Source: Terriglobia bacterium (GTDB lineage Bacteria > Acidobacteriota > Terriglobia > Bryobacterales > Bryobacteraceae). Taken from it: a stretch of 37,254 bases of DNA. The DNA is taken from contig JAIQEX010000064.1 of assembly GCA_020073615.1 (NCBI GenBank), forward strand, positions 1 to 37,254. Direction: 5' to 3'. This document shows positions 23,318 through 32,352 of the stretch, piece after piece. The notes under the pieces were generated by a model. That model worked only from the letters and a program-made list of their open reading frames with translations. It did not search any database and was not told where the DNA came from. Position 1 is the stretch's first letter; each line of letters starts with the position of its first letter. The position numbers and the translations under genes were made by a program.

Positions 23318-24657
23318 TGGCGATCCTGGGTTTCCTGCTGCCCGTGGCGATCGGCATCTTCACTACCGGAGCGATCACCGGCAGCCGCCGGCTGGTTTTC
23401 GCCATGGCCGGCTGCGGCATTGGGTTTGGCATCTGTTCCGGCACCTACTTTCTTTCGCTGCTCTGGGGGTTGCCGGTAGTCGCACTCGATCTGGCGGCGC
23501 TGGCCGCGGCGGGACTCGCCTGGCAGCGCTTCGGAAACCGCAAGAGGCTGACGCGCGCCGCGGCCGGCGGGAACCGGCGGATGGCGATCCTGTTCGCCGT
23601 GGTTGCGTCGGCCGCCGCCGCCGCATTCTGGGTCCTTTCGCTCAGCCGCCCTCACGGCCATTGGGATGCATGGTGCATCCACAACCTGCACGCGCGGTTT
23701 CTCTTCCGGGGTGGCGCGCACTGGCGCGACGGGTTTACCTCGCTTTTGGAGTGGTCGCATCCGGACTACCCGCCGCTGATACCAGCCTCCGTAGCCCGGC
23801 TGTGGAGCTACGCCGGCCGGGAAACGCAGTTCGCCGCGGAAGCCTTGGGATTTGTATTCACCTTTGGAACGGTCGGTATTGTGGCAGCGGGAGTGGCCAT
23901 GGTACGCGACCGGCGCCGTGGCATGCTGGCCGGCCTGTTCCTGCTCAGTACGCCCCTGCTCATCAACTTCGGAAGCTGGGAATGCGCCGATGTGCCGCTG
24001 GCTTTCTTTTTTCTCTGTGCGTTGCTCTTCAGCGTGGCCGATGAACCGGTGATGGCTGGAATATCCGCGTCCCTGGGCGCGTGGACCAAGAACGAGGGCA
24101 TTCTGCTCCTGCTGGCCGTGGTGGCTGCCGCGATGATTGCCCTGGCCGTGGAACGCGCCTGGAGCCGACTGCGCGAGCTCCTCTTAATGGCGGCCGGGGC
24201 GGCTCCGGTCCTGATGCTGGTGTTTTGGTTCAAGCGGAACCTGGCCCCGCCGAACGATCTGATGTCGGGGCAAAGCGGCCATACGCTCGAGTGGCTGATG
24301 GATCCCTCGCGATACCTGCAGGCGGCGGCCGGTTTCATCGAGCACGGACTGCTCTTTGGAGGTCTGGCGATCCCCGTAGTCGTAGCCTTAGTGCTGTGTC
24401 TGTTGCTGGATCGGGCGCAGGTGCCGGCGAGAGACCGAACCTGGAAACCGGCGCTGGCCGTCACGCTCGCGCTGGCGGGCGATTACCTGGTCTATGTCAC
24501 CAGCTACCGCCCGATACCGTGGTTGATCAGTAACTCGTTGGACCGGATTCTGATGCAGATCTGGCCGGCGGCCGTGTTCACTGCTTTCCTGCTGCCGGTG
24601 GGACGCTTGGAGCCAGGGCACCGCTGGACATCGACAGGGAACGCCGGCGATCGTTGA
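23317..24657 (+). CDS. Polytopic membrane protein, GT-C-like
   Basis: A 446-residue protein with about eleven hydrophobic helices. Features fitting a GT-C enzyme are GHWDAWCIHNLHARFLF with an acidic residue in the first large loop, EWSHPDYPPLIPASVARLW (the HPDYPP loop seen in many uncharacterised GT-C-like families) and GAWTKNEGILLL later on. No soluble C-terminal domain is present. The specificity is unknown. It is translationally coupled to the upstream 130-residue protein. A hydrophilic tail (HRWTSTGNAGDR) ends the protein 24 bases before the convergent glycosyltransferase stop. Confidence 0.75.
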   Translation: MAILGFLLPVAIGIFTTGAITGSRRLVFAMAGCGIGFGICSGTYFLSLLWGLPVVALDLAALAAAGLAWQRFGNRKRLTRAAAGGNRRMAILFAVVASAAAAAFWVLSLSRPHGHWDAWCIHNLHARFLFRGGAHWRDGFTSLLEWSHPDYPPLIPASVARLWSYAGRETQFAAEALGFVFTFGTVGIVAAGVAMVRDRRRGMLAGLFLLSTPLLINFGSWECADVPLAFFFLCALLFSVADEPVMAGISASLGAWTKNEGILLLLAVVAAAMIALAVERAWSRLRELLLMAAGAAPVLMLVFWFKRNLAPPNDLMSGQSGHTLEWLMDPSRYLQAAAGFIEHGLLFGGLAIPVVVALVLCLLLDRAQVPARDRTWKPALAVTLALAGDYLVYVTSYRPIPWLISNSLDRILMQIWPAAVFTAFLLPVGRLEPGHRWTSTGNAGDR

Positions 24658-24681
24658 CCCACCGCGGCGACACCCGGCGCA

Positions 24682-26121
24682 TTACTTGTCGAATCTGACT
24701 ACCGAGATACTACCGAAGCCTGCCGGGTGCGCAGTATATCCTGGCAGATTCTGCTGGACCCGGTCGTTGTACTGCACGGACGCCTGCAACGCGACGAGGG
24801 TGGTCTGAACGGTAACTAGAAAGACTCGCCGATAGCGTGTCAGATCGGCAGGGATGGCGGTCTGGTCAAAGCCATACGGAAGCCGAATCATGTGTTCGAT
24901 GGGGTAAGCCAACTGCGGTGCGTACAGCACTTCCCGAAGACCAGGGTCATGAATCGCTTCCGGTGTGCCTTCGACGAAACCACTAGTCACCAGGAGTACG
25001 TCATCCGGTGAAAGCTGGGCCTTCACAAATTGCATGGCGCCCCGCCAGTCCTGCTTCCCGTGCAGGGGGCGTGCCTGCCAAACGGCTAATCCCAGAGCCA
25101 CGATCAGCAGGATCGACGCCGTGCGCCTCGCGGAGAATCGGTCGATCACATAGCCGGCCAGAAGGGCTGCCGCGGGGGCGCAGTCGAGATAGTACCGGCT
25201 GACGAACAGCTGGGTAGGGGTGGCGAGCGAGAACACGAAGAGGAAGGCCGGCGGAAGAAGCAGCCATAAGGCGATGAGCCGGTGCGGAAACCGGGAATCC
25301 GGCGGAGCCGTGTGCCGGGATAGGATCAAGGACAAGAGGACCACCGCTGCCAGCACCGGCGGAGCGATGGCGGTGAACAAGGATTCGATGCCCGGCGTAA
25401 CGGCAAAGGAATGAGATCTTCGCGCATGATAAAAGTGCAGGACCTGCCCACCAAGCGGCATGCATAAGATGCCGATGGCGATCCACGGCACAGCCAGTTT
25501 GCGGATTCTGGGCCAGCCGTAAATGAGCTGTGCGGCCAAAGTCAATGCGAACAGATAATGAGCGTAAACCACCAGGGCCGAGGCGATCGCGTAGAGCACG
25601 GCAAATCGGGTTCGGCCCTCGTCGAGCCACTTCACAAAGCAAAGCATCGATGCCACCACGAGCGCGAGGCCAAGGGCATACGGCCGCGCATCGATAGCCA
25701 CAAAGCTGACATCGGGAATACACAGGAACGCGAGGGCTGTGAACGCTCCCGCTCTCGGACCGATCAGATAACGCCCCAAGCGGTAGAGCAGGGCGGCCGT
25801 CAATAGCATCGCCACGAACGAAGGCAAACGCAGAGCGGGCTCCAGTCCAAGGTAGGGCGCAAGGTGCCGCGAAGCCCATGCCATGAGGTAGTACAAAGCC
25901 GACTGGCCGCTCCATTCCCAAGACCGCATAAATACATCCGGGATGCGGTCTTTCACGACCCAGTAAGTAGCGGTCTCATCGAGCCACAGGCTGGATGTAA
26001 TGGGGAGCGCCGACAACAGGAAAGCCAGCAACACAGAGAGCCAGGCCAGCCGGGAAGGTCGGTCCGCAGTGCTCTGACGGATGGCACTTGATGGCTCAAC
26101 CGGAAGTGGAGTACCGAACAT
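24682..26121 (-). CDS. GT39/ArnT-like membrane glycosyltransferase, paralogue 2
   Basis: A 479-residue paralogue of the protein at 21420-22859, clearly from a duplication: SSLWLDETATYWVVKDR, DARPYALGLALVVASML, QVLHFYHARRSHSF and FVSRYYLDCAPAAALLAG all match. The frame is open to 26457, but the ATG at 26121 gives exactly the paralogue's length and a matching N-terminus, so the upstream part is ignored. The Asp-Glu pair in the first loop is intact. It is divergent from the truncated Uma2 gene, with only about 10 bases between them. The two copies differ enough to suggest different acceptors or donors. Confidence 0.83.
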   Translation of the reverse strand: MFGTPLPVEPSSAIRQSTADRPSRLAWLSVLLAFLLSALPITSSLWLDETATYWVVKDRIPDVFMRSWEWSGQSALYYLMAWASRHLAPYLGLEPALRLPSFVAMLLTAALLYRLGRYLIGPRAGAFTALAFLCIPDVSFVAIDARPYALGLALVVASMLCFVKWLDEGRTRFAVLYAIASALVVYAHYLFALTLAAQLIYGWPRIRKLAVPWIAIGILCMPLGGQVLHFYHARRSHSFAVTPGIESLFTAIAPPVLAAVVLLSLILSRHTAPPDSRFPHRLIALWLLLPPAFLFVFSLATPTQLFVSRYYLDCAPAAALLAGYVIDRFSARRTASILLIVALGLAVWQARPLHGKQDWRGAMQFVKAQLSPDDVLLVTSGFVEGTPEAIHDPGLREVLYAPQLAYPIEHMIRLPYGFDQTAIPADLTRYRRVFLVTVQTTLVALQASVQYNDRVQQNLPGYTAHPAGFGSISVVRFDK

Positions 26122-26130
26122 ATTCAATGA

Positions 26131-26555
26131 CTGCCTGCCGTCCCTGCTTATGTTAGCGAATACTTCCATAGTCTGTTGCAGTCGTTGATCGCCGGGGCGT
26201 TGCTGGGGCGTGCCCAGGCCCGCCGGTTCCGCGTGTTCACGGAGTTGCGGGTTCGCGTGAGCGACGAGCCCCGGTATCGCATTCCCGACATCTGTGTGAA
26301 GGCGCTGCCGCACGAGATCACGTCCGTCCTGGTGAGGCTCGATTTGGCGATCGAAATCTTGTCGCCCGACGACGAGGTCCCGGACATGCTGGCCAAGGTT
26401 GGCGACTACCTTGCGGCTGGCATTCCGCACATCTGGATCGTCGATCCATACAAGCACACCCTGGCGGAGGCGGACCAGGCCGGCATCCGGCGGCCCACCA
26501 CGCTGGTGCTCGCCACGCCGCTGGTGGGTGAGATCGATTACATTTCATTGCGGCA
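26131..26555 (+). pseudogene. Truncated Uma2-family (DUF820) nuclease gene
   Basis: The core of an Uma2 restriction-like nuclease is present: YVSEYFHSLLQSLIAG, TELRVRVSDEPRYRIPDICV (active-site Asp), LDLAIEILSPDDE (Glu) and KVGDYLAAGIPHIWIVDP (Lys). The first ~30 residues of the family, including the part with the usual start and EYLDGEV segment, are missing, and no proper start codon lies upstream in frame (a TGA is at 26128). The C-terminus runs from PLVGEIDYISL straight into the antisense of tRNA-Leu. Both ends look lost, so it is likely non-functional. Uma2 genes are often multi-copy and mobile-associated. Confidence 0.75.
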
Positions 26556-26642
26556 TGGTGGCGGAAGTGGAGCTCGAATCCACACCCGGTTTGCACCGGA
26601 GCGGCTTTTAAGGCCGCTGCGTCTACCGATTTCGCCATTCCG
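26556..26642 (-). tRNA. tRNA-Leu, anticodon UAA, CCA end encoded
   Basis: On the minus strand GGCGGAA pairs with TTCCGCC as a perfect 7-base acceptor stem. Discriminator A and an encoded CCA follow. The anticodon stem is GCGGC/GCCGC around CTTAAAA, so the anticodon is UAA and reads UUA/UUG. There is a long variable arm (CCGG..CCGG type) as in class II tRNAs, and the T arm is GTGGA-TTCGAGC-TCCAC. The 87-base length fits tRNA-Leu. The 3' end faces the truncated Uma2 gene. Confidence 0.95.
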
Positions 26643-26651
26643 CCATCACTG

Positions 26652-26657
26652 TCATTC
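26652..26657 (-). promoter_or_regulatory. Candidate -10 box for tRNA-Leu
   Basis: TAGAAT on the minus strand ends 10 bases upstream of the mature tRNA 5' end, a suitable distance for a short leader. No -35 could be assigned with confidence. Confidence 0.4.
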
Positions 26658-26802
26658 TACCAACCTGCCCGCATGGGACCATCTTAACCGCCGTTGACCA
26701 CCCGGTTCTTGAAGTGTGCACCATCGATCGTCGATTCCAGGTCACGGGAACGCCTCGGCTGAGGCAAGTACATCCTTCCGATGGCGCGTCCGCCTTTGGC
26801 TG

Positions 26803-26808
26803 GCGTAC
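26803..26808 (+). promoter_or_regulatory. Candidate -10 box TACACT upstream of the STAS gene
   Basis: TACACT lies 13 bases before the first of three close ATG codons. The same sequence serves as the proposed -10 of mazEF. A -35 is not evident. The predicted leader would be only a few bases long. Confidence 0.4.
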
Positions 26809-26821
26809 ACTGGTCGCTTGC

Positions 26822-27163
26822 ATGTTGATGCAGATGAGCCATAACGAGGTCGCGCCGGGCACCATCGTGGTCACCCTCAGCGGCAAGGTGATGATGGGGG
26901 CGGAGAGCGAGCAGATATCCAACTTGGTGGAGGAAATGTTGCGCCAGGGGAAGCGCAAGATCGTCTTCGACCTGGCCGCCGTCTCCTCCATCGACAGCAC
27001 CGGCATCGGGCGCTTCATCTCCAGCTACAACCGCATCGCCGCCGCAGGCGGGCAGATGTATATGGCCGGCGCCATGGGCCACGTGTTTCAGAGCTTCCAC
27101 GTCAGCCTGCTCGACCGCGTGTTCCGCTTCTATCCCACCGTGGAAGAGGCTTGTAGGAGTTGA
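26822..27163 (+). CDS. STAS-domain anti-sigma factor antagonist (SpoIIAA-like)
   Basis: About 113 residues forming a single STAS domain. The phosphorylatable serine sits in VSSIDSTGIGRFISSY, the conserved D-S-T/S-G loop. IVVTLSGKVMMGAESEQI is the first strand and GQMYMAGAMGHVFQSF the third. Such proteins bind an anti-sigma kinase when unphosphorylated and so release a sigma factor. No partner kinase or sigma gene is adjacent. Three ATG codons (26822, 26828, 26834) are possible starts, and the frame further upstream is not needed for the domain. The 3' end is within an 8-base hairpin. Confidence 0.87.
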   Translation: MLMQMSHNEVAPGTIVVTLSGKVMMGAESEQISNLVEEMLRQGKRKIVFDLAAVSSIDSTGIGRFISSYNRIAAAGGQMYMAGAMGHVFQSFHVSLLDRVFRFYPTVEEACRS

Positions 27164-27177
27164 AGCGCACAACTCCT
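27155..27177 (+). terminator. Hairpin over the STAS gene stop codon
   Basis: AGGAGTTG (27155-27162) pairs with CAACTCCT (27170-27177) around a 7-base loop. The stop codon lies at the end of the left arm. There is only a short pyrimidine run after it, so termination would be weak. Confidence 0.4.
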
Positions 27178-27201
27178 CTTCCCCTCGCAGGTCAAACAAT
27201 G

Positions 27202-27207
27202 TACAAT
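27202..27207 (+). promoter_or_regulatory. Candidate -10 box TACAAT for the rimP operon
   Basis: TACAAT lies about 25 bases before the rimP leader hairpin, so a transcript starting near 27214 would carry the whole hairpin. The spacing to any -35 is unclear. Confidence 0.45.
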
Positions 27208-27229
27208 GAGGGTTGAGTGTCGAACCGGC

Positions 27230-27255
27230 AAAGTGGGCGAAAGCCCACTTTTTTG
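27230..27255 (+). promoter_or_regulatory. rimP leader hairpin with T-run (attenuator-like)
   Basis: AAAGTGGGC-GAAA-GCCCACTTT followed by TTTTG forms a stable tetraloop hairpin with a U-run 26 bases before the rimP start. A conserved hairpin at this place is known as the rimP leader in other bacteria. Because the operon encodes NusA, an elongation/termination factor, autogenous attenuation is a reasonable reading. As drawn it would stop transcripts before rimP unless it is read through. Confidence 0.7.
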
Positions 27256-27280
27256 TTGGCATCGAATAGTTTTTTGAACG

Positions 27281-27745
27281 ATGCAGGAAACGATAGCGTC
27301 CAAAATCGAAGAGATCGCGCAGCGCGTGGCCGCACCGGAAGGCATGGAAATCGTCGAGGTCGAGGTAAAGGGCGGCGGCAGCCAGCGGCTGGTCCGCATT
27401 TCCATCGATAAGCCGGAAGGCGTCACGCACGGCGATTGCGAGCTGGTGTCGCACCAGGTAGGCACCATTCTGGACGTGGAAGATGTGGTTCCGGGCGGCC
27501 GCTATACGCTCGAAGTGAGCTCGCCCGGCCTCGAACGCAAGCTGCTCAAGCCGCAGGATTACGAGCGGTTCCGGGGGAAGAAGGCGAGAATCGCGCTGCG
27601 CGATCCCTGGGAGGGCAGACGCAATTGGGAAGGGACGCTCGCCGGATTCGAAGGCGGCATCGTGGCGCTCGAGACCGCGCCGGGGACCACCATGCGGTTC
27701 CCGTTCGAGCAGGTGCAGAAGGCCAATCTGAAGTTCGAGTGGTAA
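27281..27745 (+). CDS. rimP: Ribosome maturation factor RimP
   Basis: A 154-residue protein required for 30S subunit maturation. The N-terminal alpha/beta domain contains GMEIVEVEVKGGGSQRLVRI and ISIDKPEGVTHGDCELVSH, and the central YTLEVSSPGLERKL motif is the family signature. The C-terminal SH3-like domain (about 95-154) ends with PFEQVQKANLKFEW. The length is typical (150-160). It is the first gene of the rimP-nusA-infB cluster, and the leader hairpin lies just upstream. There is a 52-base gap to nusA, with no terminator in it. Confidence 0.95.
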   Translation: MQETIASKIEEIAQRVAAPEGMEIVEVEVKGGGSQRLVRISIDKPEGVTHGDCELVSHQVGTILDVEDVVPGGRYTLEVSSPGLERKLLKPQDYERFRGKKARIALRDPWEGRRNWEGTLAGFEGGIVALETAPGTTMRFPFEQVQKANLKFEW

Positions 27746-27797
27746 GCCCGCCGGGAGAAAAAAGCACGCAAAACTGATAGGGCACAACGAGGGCACT

Positions 27798-29369
27798 TTG
27801 GAAACGATTTTTCAGTCTATCGAGATACTCAGCAAGGAAAAGGGCATCGATCCGCAAATCGTGCTGGACGCGGTCAAGGATGCCATGCTGATCGCCGCCC
27901 GGAAACATTACCGCACCAACGAAGACTACGTGGCCGAGATGGACGCCAAGACCGGCGCCATTCAGCTCTACTCGGTGAAGAAGGCGGCCGAGGAGGTCAC
28001 CGACGCGGTCCACGAAATGACCCTGGCCGAAGCCCGGCGCATCAATCCCGAAGCCGAAGTCGGCACCGAAATCCGCATCCAGAAGAGCACCGAGGCGCTG
28101 GGCCGCATCTCGGCGCAGACCGCCAAGCAGGTAATTTTTCAGAAGGTGCGAGAAGCCGAGCGCGAAACCGTGTTCAACGAATACTCGGGACGCACCGGCG
28201 AGCTGGTGAACTGCACCATCAAGCGCGTGGAAGGGCCGGACTACATTCTCGATCTGGGGAAGACCGAGGCCAAGCTGCCCAAGAAGGAACAGTCGCGCCT
28301 GGAAAGCTACAGCGTGAGCGACCGCGTGCGCTGCGTCATCAAGCTGGTGGACAAATCCAGCAAGGGGCCGGGGGTGCTGGTGTCGCGCGCCGCGCCGGAG
28401 CTGGTGATGCGCCTGTTCGAGCAGGAAGTGCCGGAAATCTACGATGGCACGGTGTCCATCAAGGGCTGCGCGCGGGAAGCCGGGGAGCGCACCAAGATCG
28501 CCGTGCAGAGCCGGGACCGCGATGTGGACAGCGTGGGCGCCTGCGTGGGCATGAAGGGCATGCGCGTGCAATCCATCATCCGCGAGCTGCGCGGCGAAAA
28601 GATCGACATCATCGAGTTTTCCGACGATGCGGTGGTGTTCGCCACCCATGCCCTGAGCCCCGCCAAAGTGAGCCGCATCTCCATCGTCAACCCCGTCGAG
28701 AAGCACATGGAAGTGATCGTGGACGATTCCCAGCTCTCGCTGGCCATCGGCAAGAAGGGGCAGAACGTGCGCCTGGCGGCCAAGCTCCTGGGCTGGAAGA
28801 TCGATATCAAGAGCGAGGAAGAGAAGCGCCAGGAAGTGGAATCGCAAATGGCCGCGCTGGTGGCTCCGGGAGCGCCGGTTTCGGTGCTCATCGATTACGG
28901 TCTGGCGGAAAACCTGGTGGAGCGGCTGCTCGAGTCGGGCGTGGGCACCATCGAAAAGCTGGGCGGCATGACACCCGAGCAACTGGAGGAGATCCAGGGC
29001 GTGGGACCCGGGATGGTGCAGACGATCCTGGACGCGGTCAACGGCTACTACAGCCAGTTCGAGGAGCAAGCCGCGGAGGGCGCCGCGGGCGAAGCCGGGG
29101 CCGCACCAGTGGCGGAAGCGGCGCCGGCCGCATCGGAGCCGGTAACCCAGGCCGCGCCAGAGGGCGTGGTTTCCGAAGACGGCGCAGCCGCGCCGGCGGT
29201 GGAGGCAGCCGTCGAGGCGGCCCTGGAAAGTCCTCCCGCCGGCGCCGAGGAGCCGGAGCCCGCCGAAACCCCGGAAAAGGGCGAACAGTTTGGTACGATA
29301 GAAGACGCGGATTCCCCCACTCACAATCAGTCGGAAGGAGCGGGTCCGGAGGAAGGTCGCCACCAATAG
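27798..29369 (+). CDS. nusA: Transcription elongation/termination factor NusA
   Basis: A 523-residue RNA-polymerase-binding factor controlling pausing, termination and antitermination. It has the N-terminal RNAP-binding domain (ETIFQSIEILSKEKGIDPQ), an S1 domain (about 131-200, GELVNCTIKRVEGPDYILDL), KH1 (about 235-305, GACVGMKGMRVQSIIRELRG), KH2 (about 310-370, AIGKKGQNVRLAAKLLGWKI) and a C-terminal helix-hairpin-helix repeat (about 380-415). The last ~100 residues are Ala/Glu/Pro-rich and acidic, without a second full AR repeat. The start is TTG at 27798 with a GAGGG upstream. The order and neighbours are those of the conserved cluster. Confidence 0.95.
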   Translation: METIFQSIEILSKEKGIDPQIVLDAVKDAMLIAARKHYRTNEDYVAEMDAKTGAIQLYSVKKAAEEVTDAVHEMTLAEARRINPEAEVGTEIRIQKSTEALGRISAQTAKQVIFQKVREAERETVFNEYSGRTGELVNCTIKRVEGPDYILDLGKTEAKLPKKEQSRLESYSVSDRVRCVIKLVDKSSKGPGVLVSRAAPELVMRLFEQEVPEIYDGTVSIKGCAREAGERTKIAVQSRDRDVDSVGACVGMKGMRVQSIIRELRGEKIDIIEFSDDAVVFATHALSPAKVSRISIVNPVEKHMEVIVDDSQLSLAIGKKGQNVRLAAKLLGWKIDIKSEEEKRQEVESQMAALVAPGAPVSVLIDYGLAENLVERLLESGVGTIEKLGGMTPEQLEEIQGVGPGMVQTILDAVNGYYSQFEEQAAEGAAGEAGAAPVAEAAPAASEPVTQAAPEGVVSEDGAAAPAVEAAVEAALESPPAGAEEPEPAETPEKGEQFGTIEDADSPTHNQSEGAGPEEGRHQ

Positions 29370-29405
29370 GAGCGCCTCCGCAGGTATACGAAGATAGCTT
29401 TCTCT

Positions 29406-32348
29406 ATGAAGAAGATTCGAATCAACGAGCTGGCGCGGGAGTTGGAAGTGAAGGCGCACGAGATCCTGGATCGGCTCCCCGAACTGGGCGTCACCGAGAA
29501 AAAGACGCACTCCAGCTCCATCGATGAGGACGTGGCCATCAAGCTGCGGCGGTTGTATGGCTTCGAAGTGCCGGACTATGTAGCCGAGGCGCACGAAGAG
29601 GGCCCCTCGGAACCCGCCGCTGAGCCCCAGGCCGAAATGCGGGGAGAGCTTGCAGAGACCTCCTCGGCCCCCATGCAGGCACAGCCCGTGGCTTCCCAGG
29701 AAGCAGGCGTCCCGCAGGCCGCGAGGCCGGTCCTCGACAAGGCCGTGGAGGAAGCGCGGCCGGGCATTGGGGGAACGGCGCCCATCCGGCCGCCGCTGGC
29801 TACCGGGCGCCCGATACATCCGCCAGTGGCGGGCCACGCCGCGCCGCCTCCGGAAGCGCCGCGCCCGGCGCCGCCCACCGTCACCGCGGGCGCCCCACCC
29901 GCGCCGCAGCCGCCGTCCGTCGTATACGTGCCGGGGCGTCCCGCTCCGTCGGCCAAACCGCTGCCGGGGCCGGGAGCGGCTGGGCCGAAACCAGGCCAGA
30001 TCCTTTCCGGCCCGCGCCAGCCGTTCCCGGGACAAGCCGCCGCCGGCCCGTCGGCGGAAGGCGCACGGCCGGGCATGCAGCCGGGCGCTCCGCGTCCCGC
30101 CGTCGTCCCCCGGCAGCGTTCGGCGCAGGAATCTCCAACCGCGCAGGCGCCGGGCTCATCGCGGCCGTTGGCGGGACAACCCGCAGCGCGTCCGGTGGTG
30201 CCGCCGCGGCCCGACTTGGTGGCCAAACTGAACGCGCCGCGTCCCGCGATGCCGGCGCCGCCGGCGGCGCCGCGCCCGGGGATTCCCCGGGCCGCCGCCA
30301 CGCCCGTTCCCGGACAGCCCATTTACCGCGGACCCATTCGTCCCGGCCAGCCGTTGGTCGCCAAGCAGGCCGTGCGGCCGGGAGTTCCTTCCGTGCGTCC
30401 GGGCGGGCCGCGCCCGCAACACCCCACCACCCGTGGCCGCATGGAGCCGGGCATGCCGCCGCCGCCGGTGGAGCCGGCCCGCGGGCGTCCCGGCGACAAG
30501 CGCCCCTCGCGGCCCCAGCCGCGCGAGCGCCGCGAAGAAGAGAAGGTGCTGCGGCCCACGCGGCGCCAGGTGGAAGCCGGTCCGCCGCCCATCAGCCGCG
30601 AAATCACCATCTCCGAAGGCATCACCGTCAAGGAGCTGTCCGAGAAGCTCGATGTCAAGGCGGCCCTGGTCATGAAGAAGCTGATGGACCGCAGCATCTT
30701 CGCCACCATCAACCAGACGCTCGATTCCAAGCTGGCCACTGAAGTCTCGCGCGAATTCGGCGCCTCCACCGCCACTGTCAGTTACGAAGTCGAGGCCATG
30801 CAGGCGGTGGAAGAGGCCGAAGACTCCAAAGACCTCCAGAAGCGCGCTCCCGTGGTCACCATCATGGGTCACGTGGACCATGGCAAGACCTCGCTGCTCG
30901 ACGCCATTCGCGAGGCCAATGTGGCCGGCCGGGAAGCGGGGGGCATCACGCAGCACATCGGCGCTTACCACGTGGAGATGAAAGGCAAGAAGATCGTCTT
31001 CATCGATACCCCCGGCCACGAGGCTTTCACCCGCATGCGCGCGCGCGGCGCCAAGGTCACCGATATCGTGGTGCTGGTGGTGGCGGCCGACGATGGCGTC
31101 ATGCCGCAGACCCTGGAAGCCATCGATCATGCGCGCGCCGCCGGCGTGCCCATCGTCGTAGCCATCAACAAAATCGACCGGCCCGACGCCCAGCCGGAGC
31201 GCATCAAGCAGCAGCTTGCCGACCGCGGCCTGCTGGCCGAGGATTGGGGCGGCGACGTGGTCATGGTGCCGGTCTCCGCGAAAACCCACCAGAACCTGGA
31301 CCTGATGCTGGAAATGATCCTGCTGGTGGCCGATATGCAGGACCTCAAGGCCAACCCCAGCCGGCCCGCCATGGGCACCGTCATCGAGGCCGAGCTTGAC
31401 CGCGGGCGCGGCCCCGTGGCCACCGTGCTGGTGCGCAACGGCACCCTGCATGTGGGCGATTTCTTCATCTGCGGCGCCGTGTTCGGCAAGGTGCGCGCCA
31501 TGCAGAGCGACCGCGGCACGCAGATCCGCAAGGCCGAGCCTTCGACGCCGGTGGAGGTGCTGGGCTTGGAATCGCTGCCCGAAGCGGGCGACGATTTCCA
31601 GGTGGTCACCGACACCGCCAAGGCCAAGCAGATCGTCCACTTCCGCGACGAAAGGCAGCGCGAACAATCGCTCGCCAAATCCAGCCGCCTGACGCTCGAA
31701 CAACTGCACAAGCAGATGCAGGCGGGCGAGGTCAAGGAGCTGCCCATCATCATCAAGACGGATGTCGGCGGCTCGGCCGAAGTGCTCACCGAGACGCTGC
31801 AGAAGCTCTCCAACGACAAAGTGAAGGTGCGCGTGATTCACTCCGGCGTGGGCGCCATCAACGAATCCGACGTGCTGCTGGCCTCGGCTTCCAACGCCAT
31901 CGTCATCGGATTCAGCGTGCGCCCGGAGCGCAACGCGGCCGCGCTGGCGGAGCAGGAGAAGGTGGATATCCGCCTGCACACCATCATTTACAACCTGACC
32001 GACGAGATCAAGGCGGCCATGAGCGGCCTGCTGGCGCCGGTCTACAAGGAAGTTTACACGGGCAAGGCGGAGGTCCGCGAGACGTTCCGCATCACCAAGG
32101 TGGGCAACGTGGCGGGCTGCCTGGTCATGGACGGCGCCATCGCCAGCAAGTCCGAGGTGCGCCTGCTGCGCGACAACGTGGTGGTGTATACCGGCAAGAT
32201 CGGTTCGCTGCGCCGCTTCAAGGACGACGTCAGCGAAGTGAAGAGCGGGATGGAGTGCGGCATTACCCTCGAGAACTTCGCCGACGTCAAACAGGGCGAT
32301 GTGATCGAGGCCTTCCGCACGGAACGCGTCGCTCACGAAGCCGCCTGA
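29406..32348 (+). CDS. infB: Translation initiation factor IF-2
   Basis: A 980-residue GTPase that brings fMet-tRNA to the 30S subunit. It has an N-terminal IF2_N domain ([20 protein letters not shown]), a ~300-residue Pro/Ala/Gly/Arg-rich linker (about 75-390), and a second IF2_N domain ([20 protein letters not shown]). The G domain follows, with [15 protein letters not shown] (P-loop, about 488-502), DTPGHEAF and NKIDRPDA, and then domains II-IV ([37 protein letters not shown]). The long disordered linker is typical of acidobacterial and myxobacterial IF-2 and accounts for the length. A TATACG lies 16 bases before the ATG, so an internal promoter is possible. Confidence 0.97.
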   Translation: MKKIRINELARELEVKAHEILDRLPELGVTEKKTHSSSIDEDVAIKLRRLYGFEVPDYVAEAHEEGPSEPAAEPQAEMRGELAETSSAPMQAQPVASQEAGVPQAARPVLDKAVEEARPGIGGTAPIRPPLATGRPIHPPVAGHAAPPPEAPRPAPPTVTAGAPPAPQPPSVVYVPGRPAPSAKPLPGPGAAGPKPGQILSGPRQPFPGQAAAGPSAEGARPGMQPGAPRPAVVPRQRSAQESPTAQAPGSSRPLAGQPAARPVVPPRPDLVAKLNAPRPAMPAPPAAPRPGIPRAAATPVPGQPIYRGPIRPGQPLVAKQAVRPGVPSVRPGGPRPQHPTTRGRMEPGMPPPPVEPARGRPGDKRPSRPQPRERREEEKVLRPTRRQVEAGPPPISREITISEGITVKELSEKLDVKAALVMKKLMDRSIFATINQTLDSKLATEVSREFGASTATVSYEVEAMQAVEEAEDSKDLQKRAPVVTIMGHVDHGKTSLLDAIREANVAGREAGGITQHIGAYHVEMKGKKIVFIDTPGHEAFTRMRARGAKVTDIVVLVVAADDGVMPQTLEAIDHARAAGVPIVVAINKIDRPDAQPERIKQQLADRGLLAEDWGGDVVMVPVSAKTHQNLDLMLEMILLVADMQDLKANPSRPAMGTVIEAELDRGRGPVATVLVRNGTLHVGDFFICGAVFGKVRAMQSDRGTQIRKAEPSTPVEVLGLESLPEAGDDFQVVTDTAKAKQIVHFRDERQREQSLAKSSRLTLEQLHKQMQAGEVKELPIIIKTDVGGSAEVLTETLQKLSNDKVKVRVIHSGVGAINESDVLLASASNAIVIGFSVRPERNAAALAEQEKVDIRLHTIIYNLTDEIKAAMSGLLAPVYKEVYTGKAEVRETFRITKVGNVAGCLVMDGAIASKSEVRLLRDNVVVYTGKIGSLRRFKDDVSEVKSGMECGITLENFADVKQGDVIEAFRTERVAHEAA

Positions 32349-32352
32349 CGCC

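Noticed and set aside
26122-26457. N-terminal extension of the second 479-residue glycosyltransferase
   Set aside because: The extension is antisense to the Uma2 fragment; the ATG at 26121 gives the same length as the paralogue.
26753-26766. GCCTC-GGCT-GAGGC hairpin upstream of the STAS gene
   Set aside because: A short stem without a T-run or a regulatory partner; chance occurrence is likely in GC-rich DNA.
27546-30035. 829-residue minus-strand frame over rimP, nusA and infB
   Set aside because: It is antisense to three well-recognised genes; the long frame is an effect of high GC.
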